DNA of 64,000 bases from Arthrobacter sp. AL12. Its GTDB lineage: Bacteria > Actinomycetota > Actinomycetes > Actinomycetales > Micrococcaceae. Of the stretch, positions 49,353-57,673 are shown one piece after another. The notes beneath the pieces were generated by a model. It was not told the DNA's origin. It worked only from the letters and a program-made list of their open reading frames with translations, and made no database searches. The DNA lies in NCBI RefSeq assembly GCF_029960645.1, contig NZ_JASBQY010000014.1:44609-108608 (forward strand). Reading direction: 5' to 3'. The translations under genes and the position numbers were made by a program. Positions within the stretch are counted from its first letter, which is position 1. Each line of letters starts with the position of its first letter.

Positions 49353-50249
49353 CTATCCCTCACTCTTCAATTCTTGACCGGCGGACTCAAGGCTATCCTT
49401 CAAGATCCGTTCGAATTCGGTATTTGACTTGTTTGCCTTTTCAACAACCTCGGTTTGCTTCATAAGTACATCAGCTTCGTATGTCCGCTGCGCGTCATTG
49501 AGAGGTTTGTTGATTTCCAGTAGCGCCAGTGCGGACTCGATGCTTGCGGCAGAACGCTCAAATTCGCCTGTGCTCCCGACCACCTTTTGCGCGCTGTCCC
49601 GCTGCTTTTGAATGATCCCCTCAACGGCAGAGAGCAGCTTAGTTGTTTCCTGGCCACTACCCTCCTTGGCCGATGAGAGTGCCGCCAAGCATCCGTCGGC
49701 GGCCTTCACATACTCCTCGGCGTATTTTTCGCCACTGACATTCAATTTTGAATGTATGGATGAGCATGCCCCGCCAACCGACCGGGTAATACCTGTCGAG
49801 TTGATCACGAGTTGATCGTTGTAGGCGATTACCGCGCTGTACGCCCGTTTGAACTCATTGAACGCGTCGGCAACCTCCTGCTTGTGCAGCGCAGGTGATG
49901 AATCCATTCTTTGCAGGCGATCCAGATTTATGCGCGATTCATTTTTGAGCCTTCCGGTTTCTTCATCAAATGCCCGCTGCTTGCCCTCATCAGAGATTTC
50001 GTCTGAAAAGGCAGTGGTATATCGCGTTGTAAATTTGTTCACCAGAGGCTCGTACAGGTTCATCGAGTTGGCGACAATTGCACGCTGGTTGTTGAGATGG
50101 ACGAGGTCCGACCGTTCCGTTCCAGCCATGCGCGAACCGGCAAACCAAGCTCCAAGGGCGATCAGCAGCACTGCTGCCAGCGAAATGGCAATGACTCTCA
50201 TGCGCCGCGAAGGCCGCTGCTGTAATTCTCCGTGTGTATCCAAGCCCAT
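49353..50249 (-). CDS. Single-pass membrane protein with extracytoplasmic helical domain (B)
   Basis: A 298-aa protein starting at 50249 (GGGGGAT just upstream); a longer frame to 50444 lacks support. A basic N-terminus (RPSRRMR) is followed by one transmembrane helix (residues 18-38) and a helical, charged outer domain. The two cysteines (GGACSSIH ... ADGCLAA) are 25 positions apart. Architecture and cysteine spacing match the neighbouring protein A, so the pair are probably diverged paralogues forming one membrane complex. Family unknown. Confidence 0.72.
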   Translation of the reverse strand: MGLDTHGELQQRPSRRMRVIAISLAAVLLIALGAWFAGSRMAGTERSDLVHLNNQRAIVANSMNLYEPLVNKFTTRYTTAFSDEISDEGKQRAFDEETGRLKNESRINLDRLQRMDSSPALHKQEVADAFNEFKRAYSAVIAYNDQLVINSTGITRSVGGACSSIHSKLNVSGEKYAEEYVKAADGCLAALSSAKEGSGQETTKLLSAVEGIIQKQRDSAQKVVGSTGEFERSAASIESALALLEINKPLNDAQRTYEADVLMKQTEVVEKANKSNTEFERILKDSLESAGQELKSEG

Positions 50250-50485
50250 ATCCCCCAATTGAGACGACCTCGCAAACCGCGCCAGAATGCAACGGCTTCC
50301 GATGCGAGTGCGCGTGCGGGCCAGTTGCATTGCGGCCAGTCCGGCCGTCCCTGCGCATCGGGGCGTATGCGCCACCCTATCCCTCGGGATTACGGCGTGA
50401 CTCCGGACTCTCCGGGACCTGCCCACCACGAACCTCCGCGGCATGTTGCGCGACCTGCGTTGTGCCCCCGGACTGCCCCGGGTTG

Positions 50486-51456
50486 TGACGAAGCTGTTGA
50501 TACGGAGTCTCCCTGCACACGGTGAGCTCCCAGCTTGCGGACGACAGCACCCTCAGTGCGGCTGCGGCTGTGTTCGCCGGGAATACCATCGCCCGGCGGC
50601 GGCCGGACGCGCACTGGACCGCCTACGAGGGGCCCCCCACGGTCGGAAACCGTGGGAAGGCGTTCGAGGTTAACCGCCTGCTGGAAGCACTGCGCAGGGC
50701 GGACGACGACGCGGTCCGCGGGATCATTGCCGTGCTCTCGGACTGGGCCCAGGAAATCCTGGATGGTTCCCCACCAGTACAGCCTCTCCCGGTTCCACCG
50801 GCTCCAGGTCAGCCCCGCTACGTCCGACCCGCCCTGCCGGCTGAGACCTACTACGCCCCTCAGGGGGAGCCCATTATCTGCGGCCGGCAGTGGGGAGCTG
50901 ACAGCCCCGACCGGATTCCTACGGCGTGGACAGTCATCCCGAGCGGTTCGCCGGGCTCCACGTCGTCGCCCGTGCCCTGATCGACCATCTCACAGCCGTG
51001 TACGACGTCGACGTTCAGGAGGATCCGGCCCATGCGAGGGAACTGCTGAGGGAGCGTGATGGCATGGTGCAGGCGGTCAAAGTCACCCCGCGGGCTGCCG
51101 GGGCGGCGGCCCTGACGTTTGTGCTGACCGGGTATCCGGGAGCCGTGGTGCACGCCGGGGTGCTGCACGATTTCCCGTTTCCGGTGTGCGGCTGCGATGC
51201 CTGCGACGAAACGGTTGAGACCACAGCGGACCGGCTCGAAATGCTGGTGCTCTCGGTCGCAGCCGGCGGCTACAGCGAACGCTACCCGGTGGGCAGCCGG
51301 AGGTTGAGCGAATACGCCCTGACGGCGTTCGACGGCTCCGGCTTGCAGAGCGGACAGGGCGAACCCCCTCCGGCCAGCGCCGAGCGCCTGCACGCCGCTG
51401 AGGTCCGGCTGCGGGAGGTCGCTGGCGGATGGAGTCCGTGGCCGCTTCGCCGGAGC
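50486..51456 (+). pseudogene. DUF6226 gene, frameshifted right copy
   Basis: Aligns with the left copy (35407-36561) from its residue 70 to the end, with roughly 85-90% DNA identity where I compared. The N-terminal 70 residues are missing. One base is lost near 50912 (DRIPTAW in place of DPDSYGVD), shifting the frame from the helical part to the DUF6226 part. The original stop codon is also lost (CGGAGCTGG against CGAAGCTGA), so the second frame runs on to 51831. Same orientation as the left copy. Confidence 0.85.
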
Positions 51457-51513
51457 TGGCGCCGGAGCCTCGGGCATAGCTTGAGCGGGGTTCGGCCTCG
51501 GCTCAGGGAACGT

Positions 51514-51912
51514 TCAACCAGGGAAAACCGGGGACAGGACGTTGAGGCCAGCGTCGACCGCTGCGGCCAGCAGTTCGGCGTCGTAGGCAACCAGCATGTC
51601 GGACTGCAGCCGGATGGCCGCCGCGAGATGGATGGCATCCGCGCTCCGCAACCCTCCGGGCAGGGCAGCCGCGTACATCAGGTCCGAGCGCGCCAGGTCC
51701 ACCAGATTGATCCCGCCGAGCACGGAATTGATCAGCGCGGCGGGGAAGCCGCGCCGGTGCCCTGCGCAATGCAGTTCCGTGTAGAGCAGCATGGATGCCA
51801 CCAGCTTGTCGCCGCGGGCCGCAGCTTCTGAGAGGTACCTGGCGGCGGAGGGTGATTCCTTTTCCTCCACCACCAGCTTCAGGACAGCAGAGGTGTCCAC
51901 GTAGATGATCAA
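51514..51912 (-). CDS. vapC: PIN-domain toxin, VapC-type
   Basis: A 132-aa PIN ribonuclease with the acidic triad motifs YVDTSAVLKL, YTELHC and SADAIHLAAA and a late DAELLAAA. It begins with TTG overlapping the antitoxin stop in TTGA, which fits low, coupled expression of a toxin. It presumably cleaves tRNA or rRNA when free of antitoxin. It is downstream of the DUF6226 pseudogene on the opposite strand. Confidence 0.9.
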   Translation of the reverse strand: MIIYVDTSAVLKLVVEEKESPSAARYLSEAAARGDKLVASMLLYTELHCAGHRRGFPAALINSVLGGINLVDLARSDLMYAAALPGGLRSADAIHLAAAIRLQSDMLVAYDAELLAAAVDAGLNVLSPVFPG

Positions 51913-52172
51913 CGGTCCCCGCGGAGGTCGGCCAGGATTTCAGCTGTGCCGGTGGACTGGCTGACGCGCGGCAACGCCTGAAAGTCCACGACCCCGGCGG
52001 GCGGCCGGACCTGCCCTGCCAGCAGCAGCCGCTCGAAGGGGGAGGAGGACGGAGGGATCAGCGTGGCCGCTATCTCGCCGTTGTTTGTGACATCAATGGT
52101 TTCGCCGTTTTTCACGCGCTCAAGAATCTTGCTGCTCTGGTTGCGCAGTTCACGGTGCGGGATGGTTGTCAT
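51909..52172 (-). CDS. vapB: Phd/YefM-type antitoxin
   Basis: An 87-aa antitoxin with the Phd/YefM N-terminal fold (IPHRELRNQSSKILERVKNGE, IDVTNNGEIAATLIP) that binds operator DNA and a C-terminal segment that would wrap the PIN toxin. The ATG at 52172 has GGAGG six bases upstream. It precedes vapC with a 4-nt overlap. The pair likely autoregulates from its own promoter. Confidence 0.9.
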   Translation of the reverse strand: MTTIPHRELRNQSSKILERVKNGETIDVTNNGEIAATLIPPSSSPFERLLLAGQVRPPAGVVDFQALPRVSQSTGTAEILADLRGDR

Positions 52173-52260
52173 GGCTGCCTCCGTAGCAATCGTAGCAAGC
52201 AGAGGCGGAGGTGCATAGGGCCGGTGTCCCGGCGCCACCCGGGGAGCTACCGGCGAACTC

Positions 52261-53011
52261 GTGGAACCACCGTCCCAGTTCAGGCGCACCGCGGCAGCGG
52301 CAGCAGCCCTGGCCCTCCCGTCGCGCTGGCGCCGGCCGAGATCCTGCTGCCGGCGCCGCCGTCCGCGGCCGCAGAAGAATCCGTCCCCGTCATGGTGGTC
52401 CTCGACGCCTCCGGCTCGATGGTGCAGGACGACGCCCCCTGGCTAAGGATCGACGCCGCCAAGTCCGCGGTGAAAAGACCTCTTCGGCGCGGTCCCGGAC
52501 TCGGCCCGGATGGGGCTGATGGTCCACGGGACAGGCTCCGACTCCGCAGCGTCCTCCAAGACCGCCGGGTGCGCCGACATCCGGACCCTGGCGCCGGCGG
52601 GCGCTGTGGACAAAGCGGCGCTGACCGCCGCCGTCGACGGGAGTAAGGCCACCGGCTACCCCCCGGTGGGGGCGTCCCTCCGCACGGCCAGCGAGGCGCT
52701 GGCCGACGTGAATGGCCCGCGATCCATCATCCTGCTCTCCGACGGCATCGATACCTGCGCCCCTCCCGCCGCGTGCGACGTCGCCAGGGAACTCGCCGCC
52801 GCCGAATGCCACGGCCGCTGCCGCGGAGCCCTCGTCGGAGCCCTCCATCCAGACCTCGGCCGCTGCCGCTGCGGGCGCCCCGCAGGAGGCCTCGACGTCG
52901 GGCGGCACCGGTCCGCTGTGGTGGGGACTGGGATTTTCCGGGCTGCTGGCAGCGGCCGCGGGAGTGTTCGTGTTCCTGCGGCGCAGGTCGACCCAGCGCC
53001 GCGTCGGCTAG
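52261..53011 (+). pseudogene. von Willebrand A domain membrane protein, broken
   Basis: Pieces of one protein occur in several frames: an alanine-rich signal peptide, then EESVPVMVVLDASGSMVQDD with the MIDAS motif DxSxS. One extra A near 52480 then shifts the frame to DLFGAVPDSARMGLMVHG and RSIILLSDGIDTCAPP. Later comes a jump to a C-terminal transmembrane anchor (LWWGLGFSGLLAAAAGVFVF). The middle of the vWA protein, after ARELAAA, is deleted. At least two frameshifts make it non-functional. Confidence 0.8.
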
Positions 53012-53102
53012 CCGTCTCGGGGCTGTCCCGCAGCCGCTGAACTGCCTGAGGACCAGCCCCGGCACCCCTGGTGCAATGTAACGAACTGGTAACATAGGGT
53101 CA

Positions 53103-54398
53103 ATGCGCTCTAACTCTGGTCAAACACGAGTCACGCAGCTGGATGGCCTCAGGGGGATTGCCGCACTGCTGGTTGTCGCCTGCCACGCCCTGTCCACACT
53201 CCCGGGAATCGGGAACGCAGTCAGCGGCAACCGCTCCGCGGGACTCAACGCCGCAGAGACGTGGGCGGTTTTCTCGCCACTGCACGTCCTGTGGAACGGC
53301 ACCCCTGCTGTCCACGTCTTTTTTGTGCTCTCCGGCTATGTCCTGATTCTGCCGTTCACCCGGCCGGGGGCGGCCGGGAAGTGGGCCCAGTACTACGCCA
53401 AGCGTTTCTTCCGCCTCTACCTGCCGGCGTGGGCCTCCCTGGCCGTGGCCGCTGCGCTGATGGCCATCATTCCCCGGTCGGCGTCGCCACTGCAGAGCCC
53501 CTGGGCGGACATCTACGTGACCGACCCCAGCTTGGGGCAGGTCCTCAAAGACGGACTGCTCCTGATGAACGCCAGCACCATCAACACGCCGCTGTGGTCC
53601 CTCAAATGGGAAGTCCTCTTCTCCCTCCTGCTACCGGCCTACGTCCTCATCGCCCTCCGCTGGCGGCGTCTCTGGCATCTGAAACTCGGACTGGCCCTCG
53701 CTTTGGCCGCGGCGGGAGCCCTGCTGGACGTGGAGTGGCTGTCCTACCTCCCGATTTTCGCCATCGGCGCCGTCCTTGGCGCCGAACGCGAGCGGATCCG
53801 GGAGCTGACCGAACCCTGGCCCCGCTTCGGATGGTTCCTCGTGGCGGCCGCGGGCATGTTCCTGGCCAACGCGGAATGGATCAGCCCCGAGCAGCCGATC
53901 CCCGGCGTGGAGGCCGTTGTGACGGTGGGAGCGACGCTGATCGTCCTGCTGTTCGTGTCCTGCCGCTCGGCCAAGCGGCTCGGTGACACAGCCGCCGCGC
54001 AATGGCTGGGACGCGTGTCCTTCAGCCTCTACCTGGTGCACCTTCCGATCATCCTGGCTGGCGTCACCCTGCTCCGATCCGTCTCGCTTCCGCTGGCGCT
54101 CGCCGTTTCCGTGGCCGCCGCATTCGTGATCGCCGAGCTGTTCTACCGCTACGCCGAACAGCCCGCCCACCGGCTTTCGATGGCCGTGGGACGCTCCGTG
54201 GCACGCGCCGCGGAACGTAGGGTCCGCCGCGGTGCCCACACGTCCATCCCGGTCGGCCCGGCAACCCCGGCGGGCGCGGATACCGCGAGCGCCCCGGATA
54301 CCGCGAGCGCCCCGGATAACGCGGACACCCCGAGCGCCGCGCCTGTCCCGGAATCCGTCCGGGCAATGGCAGGGGCGGTGTCGGGCCACCGCGGGTAG
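53103..54398 (+). CDS. Acyltransferase family 3 membrane protein
   Basis: A 431-aa integral membrane O-acyltransferase of the OafA/YrhL type with about 10 helices. Typical motifs are QLDGLRGIAALLVVACHAL, VHVFFVLSGYVL and RFFRLYLPAW. Such proteins acetylate surface glycans or lipids. The last 60 residues are a cytoplasmic tail with a DTASAPDTASAPD repeat made by 18-bp tandem DNA repeats (about 54290-54320). Its promoter lies in the AT-richer bases after the vWA pseudogene. Confidence 0.9.
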   Translation: MRSNSGQTRVTQLDGLRGIAALLVVACHALSTLPGIGNAVSGNRSAGLNAAETWAVFSPLHVLWNGTPAVHVFFVLSGYVLILPFTRPGAAGKWAQYYAKRFFRLYLPAWASLAVAAALMAIIPRSASPLQSPWADIYVTDPSLGQVLKDGLLLMNASTINTPLWSLKWEVLFSLLLPAYVLIALRWRRLWHLKLGLALALAAAGALLDVEWLSYLPIFAIGAVLGAERERIRELTEPWPRFGWFLVAAAGMFLANAEWISPEQPIPGVEAVVTVGATLIVLLFVSCRSAKRLGDTAAAQWLGRVSFSLYLVHLPIILAGVTLLRSVSLPLALAVSVAAAFVIAELFYRYAEQPAHRLSMAVGRSVARAAERRVRRGAHTSIPVGPATPAGADTASAPDTASAPDNADTPSAAPVPESVRAMAGAVSGHRG

Positions 54399-54489
54399 CG
54401 GGCCCGGCATTCCTGAACGGCCGTTTCAACGCCCACTGCTGGAGTGGGGCCGCTGGGAGCTGCGGCGCCGTCGTGCCTCAGTTTTCGCC

Positions 54490-54764
54490 CCCCACTGCTG
54501 ACCCTTGCGCTTGCGGCCCGGGTGGACCTTCGGATCGGTGGCGAGGACCTCTGGTCCGTCAACCCCGGCCACCACACGGCCGGCACCTTCCCGGAGATCG
54601 AACCGGGCAAACGCAGCGTCTTTTCCTGGGGCTGGGAGTCCGGCATGGACCTGCCGCCGGGCGCATCCACCGTGACCATCTTTATGCAGCCCGACGCCGG
54701 GGGCACCTCCCTCCGGCTGGTGCGCGAGGGACTCACCGAGCACCATACGGCCAGGACGTGGTGA
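54490..54764 (+). pseudogene. SRPBCC (AHSA1-like) domain fragment
   Basis: The frame reads VDLRIGGEDLW, GTFPEIEPGKRSVFSWGWES, PPGASTVTIFMQPDAGGTSL and LVREGL, the central part of an AHSA1-like SRPBCC protein (F-x-W-G-W followed by GT-x-L-x-L). The first 50 residues and the C-terminal helix are absent. It is either truncated or uses a start I cannot see. Confidence 0.6.
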
Positions 54765-54830
54765 CCACCGCGCTCCGGGGGCGCTTTGGCGCTGACCCGC
54801 CGTCAACTGTGGCGCCGCAGTCGGGCATTT

Positions 54831-54913
54831 GAGCCCAAAGTGCCCCCCGCACGGAAGGTCCGGCCCAAAGTGCCCCCCGCACGGAAGGTCCGGCCCAAAG
54901 TGCCCCCGCACGG
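54831..54913. repeat. 30-bp tandem repeat, 2.8 copies
   Basis: The unit, starting SGCCCAAAGTGCCCCCCGC, occurs at 54831-54860 and 54861-54890 with one base different, and a third shortened copy (one C fewer) at 54891-54913. It is intergenic, between the SRPBCC fragment and the 3' end of the protoglobin gene. Confidence 0.9.
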
Positions 54914-54967
54914 ACCGCAGGAAGGCGGCGTGGCCCGGTCGGATTAGTTGGGCGCCGCCGCCGACAC

Positions 54968-55546
54968 TCACCAGGACGGTGAGTATGGCTCGGCCCAAAG
55001 GGCGGCCGTCAGCGTGACGGACTTGAACCACGCCTGGTACATCGCCTCCACCTCGTCGTCCGCGCCCTGCCCGGCAAGAAACGGCCGGATCGTGACCGTC
55101 AAGGGGACAATGAAGGCGATGATGTACCGCAGGTGGATCTCGGACGCCGTCGAGCTCACGCCGTCGGTGAGGTTCTTCTTTGCGGCCGTGTGGCGGAGGG
55201 CGATCTCATGCTGGTAGTCCAGCCACTGCTGATCGCGCTCGCGGGAACAGGTATCCACGATCCACTGGGCGAATCTGGCACGCACGGCCGTCAGATAGTC
55301 CGGATTCGCCGTTCCGTCCGCACCGGCGAAACTGGCGATGAGGAAATCGTGGCCACCCACAAATCCGTACCAGACGTCGAGGATGCGGTCCGCTTGGGGT
55401 CCAAGAACTTCGCCTGCCCGCCGCAAAGCATCCGCATCATCCTGTGTCCAAAGCACCGCCGCTTCGAGCCGGGCCAGGTAGTCACGGGACACTGGACTCG
55501 GGGCGAGGGACTCGCTGCCGAAGGTGTAGCCGGGGATCGTGGACAT
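54968..55546 (-). CDS. Protoglobin domain protein
   Basis: A 192-aa protoglobin-type haem protein. The helix with the likely proximal histidine is QHEIALRHT near residue 120; SFAGADGTANPDYL and HLRYIIAFIVPLT are also typical. The start at 55546 (MSTIPGYTFGSES) is preferred over the longer frame to 55585. Proteins of this kind bind O2, CO or NO; here there is no attached signalling domain. It is a single gene. Confidence 0.85.
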   Translation of the reverse strand: MSTIPGYTFGSESLAPSPVSRDYLARLEAAVLWTQDDADALRRAGEVLGPQADRILDVWYGFVGGHDFLIASFAGADGTANPDYLTAVRARFAQWIVDTCSRERDQQWLDYQHEIALRHTAAKKNLTDGVSSTASEIHLRYIIAFIVPLTVTIRPFLAGQGADDEVEAMYQAWFKSVTLTAALWAEPYSPSW

Positions 55547-55759
55547 GATGACACCTTTCGCCGGGGAACCTTCCCATAGAAGCACTCGGAGGCGCCGCCG
55601 TATAGAGTCCAGCCCAAGAGGCTCGCAGTCGTGGTCCTTCTGGCCCCCTCAGCAGGCCCGGCACCGGCCCGCCGCGAGGTGCAGCGCACTGAGGTAGCGG
55701 TTGCCGGGCGCGGCAGGCCGCGGTGAGCATGGCGAGCCGTGCGCAGCGCCGCCAGGGAC

Positions 55760-56161
55760 TCATGCCTGGTTGAAACGGACCATGTTCCCGGACGGGTCGC
55801 GGAACGCGCAGTCCCGCGGGCCCCAGGGCTGGGTGATGGGTTCCTGGAGGACCTCCGCGCCGGAGGCACGGATGGCCTCGAACGTGGCGTCCATGTCGTC
55901 GGTGCGGAACACCAGGATCGGCAGGGCACCCTTGACGAGCAGCTGCTGGAGGGCGTCGCCGTCGTCCTGGGAGCGGCCGGCATGCGGAACGGAGAGCACC
56001 AGCTCCAGGTCCGGCTGTGCCTTGCTGCCGAGGGTGACCCAGCGCTGCCCGTCGGAGCCGACGTCGTTGCGGACCTCCAGGCCGAGCACGTCCCGGTAAA
56101 ACGCGAGCGACTCGTCGAGGTCGTTGACGGTGATCTGTGAATACTGCAGTGAGATGTTCAT
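55760..56161 (-). CDS. VOC (glyoxalase/bleomycin resistance) family protein
   Basis: A 133-aa vicinal oxygen chelate protein with paired beta-alpha-beta-beta-beta modules (ITVNDLDESLAFYRDVLGLEV; FRTDDMDATFEAIRASGAEV; DPSGNMVRFNQA). The metal-ligand positions resemble those of binding proteins rather than a clear glyoxalase I. GGAAG precedes the ATG. It lies 10 nt after the AraC regulator gene on the same strand, so the two are probably an operon. Confidence 0.88.
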   Translation of the reverse strand: MNISLQYSQITVNDLDESLAFYRDVLGLEVRNDVGSDGQRWVTLGSKAQPDLELVLSVPHAGRSQDDGDALQQLLVKGALPILVFRTDDMDATFEAIRASGAEVLQEPITQPWGPRDCAFRDPSGNMVRFNQA

Positions 56162-56171
56162 GTCTTCCACG

Positions 56172-56609
56172 CTATGGCAGTGGCTGCGGGGGCGCTTCTT
56201 CGATCCTGCTCGGTTTGCGGGCGGGCCGCGTGCGCAGCCGGGCAATGCACGGCGGCATCGCCATTACCGCGTGGTGCTGCCGGGTCCGGTATTCGCTGGG
56301 CGTCATGCCGACTACCTCGGTGAACCGTGAGCTGAACGATCCCAGCGAGGTACAGCCGACCTCCATGCAGGCATCGGTCACGCTGGCGCCCGCGCGCAGC
56401 AGCGCCATGGCGCGTTCGATCCGCCGGGTCATCAGGTAGTTGTAGGGCGACTCCCCATAGGCCGCCTTGAACTGGCGGGAGAAGTGCGCCGGGGACATCA
56501 GGGCGCCGGCGGCCATGGTGGGCACATCGAGCGGCCGGGCGTAATCGCGGTCGATCATGTCCCGGGCCCGGCGCAGGTGCGCCAGGTTGGCCAACTCCTG
56601 CGGTGTCAT
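56172..56609 (-). CDS. AraC family regulator
   Basis: A 145-aa protein consisting almost only of the double helix-turn-helix DNA-binding domain (LDVPTMAAGALMSPAHFSRQFKAAYG; VTDACMEVGCTSLGSFSSRFTEVVG). It lacks a sensory domain. It precedes and is likely cotranscribed with the VOC gene. The C-terminal 30 residues are basic and proline-rich. Confidence 0.88.
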   Translation of the reverse strand: MTPQELANLAHLRRARDMIDRDYARPLDVPTMAAGALMSPAHFSRQFKAAYGESPYNYLMTRRIERAMALLRAGASVTDACMEVGCTSLGSFSSRFTEVVGMTPSEYRTRQHHAVMAMPPCIARLRTRPARKPSRIEEAPPQPLP

Positions 56610-56724
56610 GCGGCCATTCTAGATCCGCTGAGCTCCGCTCAGGTCCCGGCGAAGGCACGCAAAAGGGGTCCGTCCGGGGCCCTGCCGACCCCGGTGGTAA
56701 AGCGTCCGGGAAATCTCCTGTATT

Positions 56725-56877
56725 GTTGATCCTGTTGTTGTGTTTATGCAGTTCGTAGTTCAGGCAGTACGCAAGGTTGAAAGACCTTGTTCTTCTGAAG
56801 CAGCGGTTTTGAGCACCCCACACCGGAGGACCCGAAAGTCGGGACTTTTCCTCTACCTTCACGAAGGACAAAAAATA
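56725..56877 (+). promoter_or_regulatory. Long 5' leader of cspA
   Basis: About 150 bases of AT-richer DNA precede cspA with no coding frame. It includes a small hairpin CAAGGTTGAAAGACCTTG (about 56771-56788) and ends with AAGGA before the ATG. Long structured leaders are a common way to control cold-shock genes by temperature. Confidence 0.5.
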
Positions 56878-57081
56878 ATGGCTACTGGTACCGTCAAATG
56901 GTTTAACGCTGAAAAGGGCTTCGGCTTCATTTCCCCCGATGACTCCTCACAGGACGTCTTCGCACACTACTCCGCGATCGCCTCTTCCGGCTTCCGCTCC
57001 CTCGAAGAGAACCAGAAGGTCTCCTTCGAAACCGAGCAGGGCCCCAAGGGTCCCCAGGCCGTAAACATCCAGGCTCTCTAA
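56878..57081 (+). CDS. cspA: Cold shock protein
   Basis: A 67-aa CspA-type single-strand RNA/DNA binding protein. RNP1 (KGFGFI) and RNP2 (DVFAHY) are intact. The ATG at 56878 is supported by AAGGA and by the universal [10 protein letters not shown] start; the frame extends upstream only by accident. It has its own leader and terminator, so it is monocistronic. Confidence 0.97.
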   Translation: MATGTVKWFNAEKGFGFISPDDSSQDVFAHYSAIASSGFRSLEENQKVSFETEQGPKGPQAVNIQAL

Positions 57082-57131
57082 GACTTAGCTTCCAGCTAAC
57101 TCTTCTGAGTCCGGAACCTTACAGGTTTCGA

Positions 57132-57166
57132 GCAGGGTCCGTCTTTGACGGGCCCTGCTTTTGTTT
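57132..57166 (+). terminator. cspA terminator
   Basis: An 11-bp stem (GCAGGGTCCGT, 57132-57142, with 57148-57158; one G-T pair) and a 5-nt loop are followed by TTTTGTTT. It starts 50 nt after the cspA stop. Confidence 0.9.
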
Positions 57167-57193
57167 AACCCGGGTGTGCTGCTTCAACAGCGG

Positions 57194-57544
57194 CTATCCG
57201 GCGGCGCGGTAGTCGAGGCTCAGTGTGGCCGGGAGCGGCCCCGCCAGCATGTCCGCCGTCATCCCGTGCACGCTCACCAGATGCTCCTTGAACCACACGT
57301 CATAGGGGTACTCCGACGTGGCAAGCGTCCGGTAGGCCTTGGCTAGATCCTCGGCCTCGTGGAAGATGCAGGTGAAGTCCCCCTGCGGGGTCTGCATCAG
57401 GCTGGCGACTTCCCGCACCAGGCCCATGCGCGTCCGGGAGGCTTCGTGATCTTCCCGCCGCGGGCCCTTTATTTCCTCAACGTTCGCCTTCCATACCTCC
57501 AGTTTCCCGGGCAGGATCGGCGCGAACCACGTAATACATTCCAT
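57194..57544 (-). CDS. Hypothetical protein, DUF6176-like
   Basis: A 116-aa protein starting ATG at 57544 with AAGGA 9 nt upstream. It opens ECITWFAPILPGKLEVWKAN and contains a FTCIFHEAEDLAKAYRTL strand-helix unit, which resembles small ferredoxin-like folds such as DUF6176 or monooxygenase-like ABM proteins. Function unknown. It is convergent with cspA. Confidence 0.65.
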   Translation of the reverse strand: MECITWFAPILPGKLEVWKANVEEIKGPRREDHEASRTRMGLVREVASLMQTPQGDFTCIFHEAEDLAKAYRTLATSEYPYDVWFKEHLVSVHGMTADMLAGPLPATLSLDYRAAG

Positions 57545-57673
57545 GACAGATTTCCTTCCACGCAGTAGTGAGCACGGTGGCAATCCCATCGGTACAGCTG
57601 AATGTTAGTCCCGCGGACGACGGCGGGATAGGGCATCCGGAATAGGCTCCGGACCCGCTCCACCGCGGCCAGC

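Noticed and set aside
54831..54913. Possible CRISPR array
   Set aside because: The copies are directly contiguous without unique spacers, and no cas genes are present.
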